Shown here piece by piece: positions 32,471 to 38,548 of a stretch of DNA of 38,548 bases. A program made the translations under genes and the position numbers. Numbering within the stretch: the stretch's first letter is position 1; each line of letters begins with the position of its first letter. Source of the DNA: Mycolicibacterium malmesburyense. Its GTDB lineage: Bacteria; Actinomycetota; Actinomycetes; Mycobacteriales; Mycobacteriaceae. The notes below the pieces were generated by a model that worked only from the letters and a program-made list of their open reading frames with translations, ran no database searches and had not been told where the DNA came from. The stretch covers positions 1-38,548 of the forward strand of contig NZ_CVTB01000272.1 in assembly GCF_001050015.1 (NCBI RefSeq), given 5' to 3'.

Positions 32471-33958
32471 ATGCGGGAAGCGACCCTCATCTCGAGTGAC
32501 GAAACCGCCGGATCCGTCCGCGTCGATCGCCGGTTGCTGATCGGTGGAGAGCTGCTCGAGACCGCTCGGACGTTTCCTTCCCTCAATCCCGCCACCGGCC
32601 AAGTGCTCGGTCACGCGCCGGATGCCACGGTCGCCGATGCCGAAGCCGCCGTCGCCGCGGCCCGTCGCGCGTTCGACGCCACCGAGTGGTCGACCGACAC
32701 CGAACTGCGCGTCCGCTGCCTCGAGCAGTTCCATCACGCGCTCGTCGAGCACCGCGACGAACTCGCCGCGCTGACGATCGCGGAGGTTGGCGCCACCGAG
32801 GCCCTCTGCCAGGGTGCGCAGCTGGACCAGCCGATCGAGATCGTGCGGTACTACGCCGAGCTGCTGAAGACCTATCCGATGACCGAGGACCTCGGCAACA
32901 TCGAAAGCCGCGGCATGCAGCACCACCGCTGGGTGGAAAAGGAAGCCGCGGGCGTGGTGGCCGCGATCATCGCCTACAACTACCCCAACCAACTCGCGCT
33001 CGCGAAGCTGGCGCCGGCGCTGGCGGCCGGCTGCACCGTGGTGCTCAAGTCCGCGCCCGACACCCCGCTGATCACGCTCGCGATCGGTGAGCTGATCGCC
33101 AACCACACCGACATCCCCGCCGGCGTGGTCAACGTGCTCAGCGGCGCCGATCCGGAGGTGGGCGCCGCACTGACCACCAGCCCTGACGTGGACATGGTGA
33201 CGTTCACCGGGTCGACCCCGACCGGCCGCCGCATCATGGCCGCGGCCAGCGAGACGCTGAAGAAGGTGTTCCTCGAACTCGGCGGCAAGTCCGCCGCGAT
33301 CGTGCTCGACGACGCCGACTTCAACATGGCCGCATTGTTCAGCGCGTTCAGCATGGTCACCCATGCCGGGCAGGGCTGCGCCCTGACGTCGCGGCTACTG
33401 GTGCCGCGCACGCACCACGACGAGATCGTCGAACTGATCAAGAACAACTTCGGGCTGGTGCGGTACGGCGACCCTGCCGAACCCGGCACCTACATGGGCC
33501 CGCTGATCAGTGAGAAGCAGCGCGACAAGGTCGACGGGATGGTCAAGCGCGCGGTCGAGGCCGGCGCCACGCTGGTGACCGGTGGCGAGAAGGTTGACCC
33601 CGGCTTCTTCTACACCCCGACGCTGCTGACCGACGTCGCCCCCGACAGCGAGATCGCCCAGGAGGAGGTGTTCGGCCCGGTGCTCGCCGTGATCGCCTAC
33701 GACGACGACGATGACGCGGTGCGCATCGCCAACAACTCCATCTACGGCCTCTCCGGCGCGGTGTTCGGCAGCGAAGATCGGGCACTGGCCGTGGCTCGGC
33801 GCATCCGCACGGGCACGTTCTCCATCAACGGCGGCAACTACTTCAGCCCCGACAGCCCGTTCGGCGGTTACAAGCAGTCCGGCATTGGCCGCGAGATGGG
33901 CCGGGCCGGTCTCGAGGAGTTCCTGGAATCCAAGACGTTCGCGACGGTGGTGAATTGA
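32471..33958 (+). CDS. NAD(P)-dependent aldehyde dehydrogenase
   Basis: The roughly 495-aa protein is a standard aldehyde dehydrogenase: FTGSTPTGRRIM, the Glu in FLELGGKSAAIV, the nucleophile in HAGQGCALTSR and QEEVFGPVLAVI, with NSPFGGYKQSG-like DSPFGGYKQSG near the end. It would turn an aldehyde, from P450 and alcohol-dehydrogenase steps, into the acid. The start is uncertain between ATGs 32468 and 32471, since GAGGAGG directly abuts them (32461-32467). Its stop shares one base with the next ATG. Confidence 0.94.
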   Translation: MREATLISSDETAGSVRVDRRLLIGGELLETARTFPSLNPATGQVLGHAPDATVADAEAAVAAARRAFDATEWSTDTELRVRCLEQFHHALVEHRDELAALTIAEVGATEALCQGAQLDQPIEIVRYYAELLKTYPMTEDLGNIESRGMQHHRWVEKEAAGVVAAIIAYNYPNQLALAKLAPALAAGCTVVLKSAPDTPLITLAIGELIANHTDIPAGVVNVLSGADPEVGAALTTSPDVDMVTFTGSTPTGRRIMAAASETLKKVFLELGGKSAAIVLDDADFNMAALFSAFSMVTHAGQGCALTSRLLVPRTHHDEIVELIKNNFGLVRYGDPAEPGTYMGPLISEKQRDKVDGMVKRAVEAGATLVTGGEKVDPGFFYTPTLLTDVAPDSEIAQEEVFGPVLAVIAYDDDDDAVRIANNSIYGLSGAVFGSEDRALAVARRIRTGTFSINGGNYFSPDSPFGGYKQSGIGREMGRAGLEEFLESKTFATVVN

Positions 33959-35166
33959 TGAGTGGACCGTTGGACGGCATTCGCGTCCTGGAAGTCGCGA
34001 TGTACGGGTTCGTCCCGTCCGCGGGCGCGGTGCTGCGGGAGTGGGGTGCCGACGTCGTCAAGGTCGAGCACGCGGTGACCGGTGATCCGCAGCGCGGGCT
34101 GCGCCAGACGGGCCTGCTGCGTGTCGAAGGCGATCCGAATCCCAACATCGAGCACGCCAACCGGGGTAAGCGCAGCATCGGCCTGGACATGTCGGTGTCC
34201 GAGGGCAAAGAGGTGCTGCTGGAACTGGCGCGTCGGGCAGACGTCTTTCTGACGAGCTTCCTGCCGGGCCACCGGCAGCGCTTCGGCATCGACGTCGACG
34301 ACATCCGGGCGGTCAACCCCAAGATCGTCTACGCCAGGGGCAGCGCCCTGGGTCCGCGCGGCGAGGAATCGGTCAAGGGCGGTTACGACATGACCGCGTT
34401 CTGGTGCCGGGCGGGCACCGCGGCGACGATCACGCCGCCCGGCACACCGGGCATGATCGGCCCGCCGGGACCGGCCTACGGTGACACGATCTCGGGCACG
34501 AACCTCGCGGGCGGGATCGCCGCGGCGCTGCTCAAGCGTGAACGCACCGGCGAGCCGTCGGTCGTCGACGTGTCGCTGCTCGGCAGCGGGCTCTGGTCGC
34601 TCGGACACACGGTCGCGCTGACCAAGCACCTCGGGCAGCGCATGGAGGCCTTCCCGCCGGGCGTGCACGGGTCGCCGATCAACCCGCTCGTGGGGCTGTA
34701 TCCGACGGCCGACGACCGCTACATCTCGTTCGTGATGATGCAGCCGACCAAGTTCTGGGCCGACGTCTGCAAGCACATGGGTCTCGACGAACTCGCCGAC
34801 GATCCGCGCTTCGCCACGGCGGAGTCGATCGCCGAGAACACCGAGGCGGCGGCGGAGATCCTCAAGGAGACGATGTCGAAGCGTCCGCTGGCCGAGTGGA
34901 GCGAGCGGTTCGCGACGCTGCTGGGGCCCTGGGCGCCGGTGCAGGACACGTTGCAGGCGGCCGAGGACGCCCAGATCCGCGCCAACGACTATCTGGTGCA
35001 GGCCGGCGAGCTCGAACTGGTTGCGAACCCGGTCCAGTTCGATGTCAGTGCACCCCAATCCGGACCCGCTCCAGGGTTCGCCGAGCAAACTGACGAAATA
35101 TTGCTGGAACTCGGCTTGGATTGGGATCGCATCATCGAGCTGAAGACGGCCGGCGCCGTCACCTAG
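33958..35166 (+). CDS. CaiB/BaiF (class III) CoA transferase
   Basis: The 402-aa protein has the family start PLDGIRVLEVAMYGFVPSAG, EWGADVVKVEH, NRGKRSIGLDM and the catalytic-Asp motif GGYDMTAFW around residue 145. It transfers CoA from an acyl-CoA donor to a carboxylic acid. Directly after an aldehyde dehydrogenase, it likely activates the acid made there. No acyl-CoA ligase gene is present in the window, so this may be the main activation step. The ATG overlaps the dehydrogenase stop by one base. Confidence 0.92.
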   Translation: MSGPLDGIRVLEVAMYGFVPSAGAVLREWGADVVKVEHAVTGDPQRGLRQTGLLRVEGDPNPNIEHANRGKRSIGLDMSVSEGKEVLLELARRADVFLTSFLPGHRQRFGIDVDDIRAVNPKIVYARGSALGPRGEESVKGGYDMTAFWCRAGTAATITPPGTPGMIGPPGPAYGDTISGTNLAGGIAAALLKRERTGEPSVVDVSLLGSGLWSLGHTVALTKHLGQRMEAFPPGVHGSPINPLVGLYPTADDRYISFVMMQPTKFWADVCKHMGLDELADDPRFATAESIAENTEAAAEILKETMSKRPLAEWSERFATLLGPWAPVQDTLQAAEDAQIRANDYLVQAGELELVANPVQFDVSAPQSGPAPGFAEQTDEILLELGLDWDRIIELKTAGAVT

Positions 35167-35194
35167 AAGCGTCACTCGACCCGAAAGACAGTCC

Positions 35195-36370
35195 ATGCCC
35201 TACGTCGCCTCCATCGGCACCTACCTGCCGTGCTGGGGTGCGCCGCTGTACCGCGAACCCGGTGACGACGAGGACGCCGTAACCCTCGCCGTCGAAGCCG
35301 GGCGGGCGGCGCTGATCGCGAGCGGGGCCGTTGAACGCGTGGTGTTGGTCAGTCGCGATCTGCCGCTGCTCGACAGCAGCAACGCCGCGGTGCTGCTGGC
35401 CGGGCTCGGGCTCGACCCCGAACTGGAGGTCGACGAGCGCCTCGGCGGTGCGCCCGCGACGCTCGACGCGGTCAGCTCGGCGCGACCGCGAACGCTGATC
35501 ATCGGGACCGACCTGAATCCCGCTGGGGCGGCCGCGATCCTGACGGCGGAGCGGGGACTGCAAGTGCGCACGGCGGCCCGCGTGGCGCGCAGCCTTCCGG
35601 TGCGCACGCGCAAGGCGACGGGCGACGTGCACGACTACGGCGACCCCCGGCTGCTGCATGAACGCGGGCTCATCGCCTCTTTGGAGGCGGCGTGGCTGGA
35701 CACCCCGGTCGCGCTCGCCGGTGTCGACCCGTCGTGGGCGGCCGAGCTGACGATCGGGGATCCGCCGCCGTTGCCGACCACTGGGGCGAGCGCCGGCCTG
35801 TTCGCGTTGGCCGGTATGGCCGAACGGAATTCGACGGGCCCGCTGGTCGCCGTCGAACAGGCGAGCCTGTCGGGGATCACGGTGACCGGTGGGATGGCGG
35901 AGTTGCACCGGCGCGAGCCGGCCGCGCGTCCCCAACCCGCGCGCACGATCATCGGCGACGCTCAGATCCCGATCTCGCTGGCGGCATACGAGCGCGCGTT
36001 CGAGGCCAAGGTGCGGTGGGAGGCCGGCCGCCACCCCGGTTCCGAGGAACTCGACTTCCCGCCCCGGTACCGGCTGGCCGACAATGCGACGCTGTCCACC
36101 GGGTATGAACTGATTCCGTTGCCCCGCACCGGAACCATCTATACGGAGACCACGGTGCACATCCCGGTGCCCGGCCTGCGCTCGCCGTACTCGCTGGTGA
36201 TCGTCGAGCTCGACGGGGTCGGGGTGCGGGCGCTGGTGAAAGTGACGGGGGCCGAACCGGGTTCTGTGGACATCGGCGCGCGCGGGCGGCTGGCGCTGCG
36301 CCGCGTCGCCGTGCGCTCCGGAGTTCCAGACTACGGCTACATGTTCGAGCCGGAGTCGGTGGCCGCATGA
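35195..36370 (+). CDS. Thiolase-fold pseudoenzyme fused to DUF35-like OB domain
   Basis: The 391-aa protein begins like an HMG-CoA-synthase/ketoacyl-synthase half (VASIGTYLPCWGAPL), but I find no nucleophile Cys in the usual GG.A region (DERLGGAPATLDAVS). The second half, from about residue 265, resembles DUF35: FEAKVRWEAGRHPG, LPRTGTIYTETTVHIPVPG and YSLVIVELDGVGVRALVKV, an OB-fold-like pattern, though without the zinc-ribbon cysteines. It sits 10 nt before an Ltp thiolase and is probably its structural partner, as DUF35 proteins are for Ltp aldolases. The assignment is inferred from fold motifs. Confidence 0.7.
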   Translation: MPYVASIGTYLPCWGAPLYREPGDDEDAVTLAVEAGRAALIASGAVERVVLVSRDLPLLDSSNAAVLLAGLGLDPELEVDERLGGAPATLDAVSSARPRTLIIGTDLNPAGAAAILTAERGLQVRTAARVARSLPVRTRKATGDVHDYGDPRLLHERGLIASLEAAWLDTPVALAGVDPSWAAELTIGDPPPLPTTGASAGLFALAGMAERNSTGPLVAVEQASLSGITVTGGMAELHRREPAARPQPARTIIGDAQIPISLAAYERAFEAKVRWEAGRHPGSEELDFPPRYRLADNATLSTGYELIPLPRTGTIYTETTVHIPVPGLRSPYSLVIVELDGVGVRALVKVTGAEPGSVDIGARGRLALRRVAVRSGVPDYGYMFEPESVAA

Positions 36371-36380
36371 GGGCCGAGGC

Positions 36381-37550
36381 GTGAAAAAGGTCGCGATCGT
36401 CGGTGCCGGAATGACCGCATTCGGCGAGCATTTCGCGCTCGGGCTCAAGGACCTGCTGCCGATGGCCTTCGCCGAATGTGCCGCGAGCGTCGACAAGGGC
36501 TTGCACAAGTCGGACCTGCAGGCGGCGTGGTTCGGCGCGATGGGCACCGCCGACGGTTTCCCGGCCGGCATCCTGGCCGACACGCTCGGTCTGCCCGACC
36601 TTCCCGTTACCCGCGTCGAAAACTCCTGCGCCACAGGGAACGACGCTATCCGCAACGCGTTGTTCGCCGTCGCCTCCGGAGCCTTCGACGTCGCGTTGGT
36701 GATGGGTGCCGACAAGTTGCGCGACACCACGTCGCGAGACATGTTGTGGGAGTGGGAGGCGATGGCCCGCGACATGGCCTGGGACTACCCGCTCGGCGTG
36801 GTCTCGCCCGCCGGGTTCGCACTACACGTCCGCCGGTATCTGCACGAATCGCCGGCCACCGAAGAGCACCTGGCGATGGTGGCCGTGAAGAACCACCGGC
36901 ACGGGGCGAACAATCCCAAGGCGCGCCTGCGATTCGAGATCACCGTCGAGCAGGCGATGGCCGCCCCGGTCGTCGTCACCCCGTTCCGGCTCTACGACTG
37001 CGCACCCCAAAGCGACGGTGCGGCCGCGCTCGTGCTCGCTTCCGAAGACGTCGTCGACCGGTTCACGAACCGTCCGGTGTGGATTCGTGGCGTCGGTCTG
37101 GGGCTGGACTCTGTGATGCACCAACACAAGGCGGACATGACGACGATGCCGGCGACGGTGCGCGCCGCCAAACAGGCTTTTGAGATGGCCAGTCTTGTTC
37201 CTGGCGACGTTCATGTGGCTGAAGTTCACGATTTCTTCACGGGCATTGAATTGATCAGCTATGAAGATCTGGGATTCGCCGAGAGGTTCGGGGGCCACAA
37301 ACTCGTCGAAGCGGAAGTGACCACTATCGGCGGGGGGTTGCCCGTGAACCCGAGCGGAGGGCTGAAGGCCAAGGGGCATCCGCCCGGTGCGACGGGCGTC
37401 GCGCAGTGCGTCGAGCTGTTCGCACAGCTTCGCGGCGAAGCCGTGAACCAGGTGGACGGTGCGCGCATCGGGCTGGCCCATAACATTGGCGGGCCGACCG
37501 CGGTGGCGGCGGTGACCATCCTGGAAGGAGACGGCAATGGCGCAAGGTAG
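36381..37550 (+). CDS. SCP2-thiolase/Ltp-type thiolase
   Basis: The 389-aa protein is thiolase-fold of the SCP-x/Ltp type: nucleophile Cys83 in VENSCATGND, His333 in KAKGHPPGATG, and AHNIGGPTAVAA near the end as in SCP2 thiolases. In contrast to the fused Ltp at 9853 it keeps the GHP motif, so thiolytic cleavage is possible. The GTG start has GAGG upstream. Its last 14 bases overlap the start of yrbEA, so degradation and import genes are translationally linked. Confidence 0.9.
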   Translation: MKKVAIVGAGMTAFGEHFALGLKDLLPMAFAECAASVDKGLHKSDLQAAWFGAMGTADGFPAGILADTLGLPDLPVTRVENSCATGNDAIRNALFAVASGAFDVALVMGADKLRDTTSRDMLWEWEAMARDMAWDYPLGVVSPAGFALHVRRYLHESPATEEHLAMVAVKNHRHGANNPKARLRFEITVEQAMAAPVVVTPFRLYDCAPQSDGAAALVLASEDVVDRFTNRPVWIRGVGLGLDSVMHQHKADMTTMPATVRAAKQAFEMASLVPGDVHVAEVHDFFTGIELISYEDLGFAERFGGHKLVEAEVTTIGGGLPVNPSGGLKAKGHPPGATGVAQCVELFAQLRGEAVNQVDGARIGLAHNIGGPTAVAAVTILEGDGNGAR

Positions 37551-38349
37551 TGGGCCGGAAAGGTGGTCTGCCGGCCTCCCGCCGTTGCGGAATCTGGCGG
37601 GCCCGATGCAGGCCGTCGGGGCGCTGTTCGCGATGTCGGCCGACGCCGTGCGTTTCGTGTTCCGCCGGCCGTTCCAATGGCGAGAGTTTCTGGAGCAGTG
37701 CTGGTTCATCGCGCGGGTGTCCTTGGCGCCGACATTGCTCGTGGCGATCCCGTTCACCGTCCTGGTCTCGTTCACGCTCAACATCCTGTTGCGGGAACTG
37801 GGCGCGGCCGACCTGTCGGGGGCGGGCGCGGCGTTCGGTGCGGTGACGCAGGTGGGCCCGATCGTGACGGTGCTGATCGTGGCCGGCGCCGGAGCGACCG
37901 CGATGTGCGCCGATCTGGGGTCCCGCACGATCCGCGAAGAGATCGACGCGATGGAGGTGCTGGGCATCAACCCGGTGCAGCGACTCGTAACGCCGCGGAT
38001 GTTGGCCTCCGGGTTGGTGGCGCTGCTGCTCAACAGCCTCGTCGTGATCATCGGGATCCTCGGCGGTTACACGTTCTCGGTGTTCATCCAGGACGTGAAC
38101 CCGGGCGCGTTCGCCGCGGGGATCACGCTGCTGACCGGGGTGCCCGAGGTGATCATCTCCTGCGTGAAGGCCGCGTTGTTCGGTCTGATCGCGGGCCTGG
38201 TGGCGTGTTTCCGCGGCCTGACCATCACCGGCGGCGGGGCCAAGGCGGTCGGTAACGCGGTCAACGAGACAGTGGTGTACGCGTTCATGGCGTTGTTCGT
38301 GATCAACGTCGTCGTGACCGCGATCGGTATCCGGATGACGACGGGTTAA
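37537..38349 (+). CDS. yrbEA: Mce-system permease YrbEA (MlaE-like)
   Basis: The 270-aa protein has the MlaE/YrbE permease fold. After a cytoplasmic start come FRRPFQWREFLEQCWFIARV and hydrophobic segments at about 60-85, 100-125, 155-185, 195-225 and 240-265. The conserved loop REEIDAMEVLGINPVQRLV is present, as is VNETVVYAFMALFVINVVVT at the end. It pairs with YrbEB as the membrane part of an Mce lipid importer energised by an MceG-type ATPase. The AAGGAGACGGCA site before the ATG lies inside the upstream thiolase gene. It resembles YrbE4A, but other mce loci cannot be excluded. Confidence 0.95.
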   Translation: MAQGSGPERWSAGLPPLRNLAGPMQAVGALFAMSADAVRFVFRRPFQWREFLEQCWFIARVSLAPTLLVAIPFTVLVSFTLNILLRELGAADLSGAGAAFGAVTQVGPIVTVLIVAGAGATAMCADLGSRTIREEIDAMEVLGINPVQRLVTPRMLASGLVALLLNSLVVIIGILGGYTFSVFIQDVNPGAFAAGITLLTGVPEVIISCVKAALFGLIAGLVACFRGLTITGGGAKAVGNAVNETVVYAFMALFVINVVVTAIGIRMTTG

Positions 38350-38361
38350 CGGGGGTCGTCG

Positions 38362-38548
38362 GTGGGCACGGTTCAGGTTCTGCGTAGTACGTATCCGCGG
38401 TTGACGTCGGGGATGCGTCGTCCGGTGGACTTTTTGAGTCGCATCGGCGATCACATGCTGTTTTATCTGCGCGCGCTGGGTGGGGTGCCGCATGCGGCGG
38501 TGCATTTCCGCAAGGAGATCGTGCGGTTGATCGCCGAGATCTCGATGG
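38362..38548 (+). CDS. yrbEB: Mce-system permease YrbEB, N-terminal part (cut by window end)
   Basis: The GTG at 38362 opens a frame that runs to the window end (62 codons): VGTVQVLRSTYPRLTSG, then RRPVDFLSRIGDHMLFYLRA and VHFRKEIVRLIAEIS. This is the usual start of YrbEB permeases, with the first amphipathic helix before the membrane domain. It lies 12 nt after the yrbEA stop. mceA-F genes are expected beyond the window. Confidence 0.88.
   Translation, partial: MGTVQVLRSTYPRLTSGMRRPVDFLSRIGDHMLFYLRALGGVPHAAVHFRKEIVRLIAEISM

Noticed and set aside
37537..38548. Naming the importer definitively as mce4 and the cluster as the cholesterol locus
   Set aside because: The YrbEA sequence is YrbE4A-like, but the flanking gene order differs from the known mce4/KstR region and no kstR, hsaC, kshA or fadD17 homologue is visible here.

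Overview
The window reads as a chromosomal segment of a high-GC actinobacterium, most likely a Mycobacteriaceae member (Mycolicibacterium or Mycobacterium). Pointers to this are an Mce-type yrbE permease pair, a mycofactocin-type SDR, four P450s each in a block with small 3Fe-4S ferredoxins, a probable F420-dependent LLM oxidoreductase, a split acyl-CoA dehydrogenase pair, DUF35/Ltp proteins and frequent GTG starts joined by 1-4 nt overlaps. No rRNA, tRNA, CRISPR array, insertion sequence or phage gene was seen.

Layout. 1-1698 (+): the 3' end of a Rieske oxygenase alpha subunit, an unrecognised 109-aa protein and a TauD-like dioxygenase, followed by a perfect 22-bp-arm hairpin. 1853-3647 (+): P450, ferredoxin, DUF1330-type protein. 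3727-13102 (-), read right to left: NuoF-like flavoprotein, ferredoxin, DUF35-Ltp fusion, alpha/beta hydrolase, two 3-hydroxyisobutyrate-dehydrogenase-like enzymes, then after a 113-bp gap P450, ferredoxin, P450, hydrolase. 13139-13612 (+): a lone unknown gene. 13719-17447 (-): two amidohydrolases, a Rieske protein and a hydrolase. 17727-28380 (+): ten genes, namely two paired acyl-CoA dehydrogenases, thiolase, enoyl-CoA hydratase relative, third acyl-CoA dehydrogenase, SDR, LLM oxidoreductase, sulfotransferase, TIM-barrel protein and DUF1214-like protein. 28389-28829 (-): a secreted protein. 28953-32183 (-): two SDRs, ferredoxin, P450. 32471-end (+): aldehyde dehydrogenase, CaiB-type CoA transferase, a thiolase-fold/DUF35 protein, an Ltp thiolase, and yrbEA/yrbEB, which should open an mce operon continuing past the window.

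How the parts may work together (inference). The gene set looks like an import-and-degrade system for a hydrophobic, probably polycyclic or terpenoid/steroid-like compound. Mce would import it. P450/ferredoxin pairs and Rieske or 2OG oxygenases would hydroxylate it. The mycofactocin SDR and aldehyde dehydrogenase would oxidise alcohol to acid. The CoA transferase would give the thioester. The dehydrogenases, hydratase, SDRs, thiolases and DUF35/Ltp aldolases would shorten it. The substrate cannot be read from the sequence.

The most notable non-coding signal is a 15-bp palindrome, consensus TGAGAAYnnnRTTCTCGC with flanks. It occurs upstream of five transcription units: one copy before the first P450 and a pair in each of two divergent promoter regions (17448-17726 and 32184-32467). 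It would tie the blocks into one regulon, and no regulator gene lies in the window. The palindrome matches neither the KstR nor the KstR2 operator as I know them.
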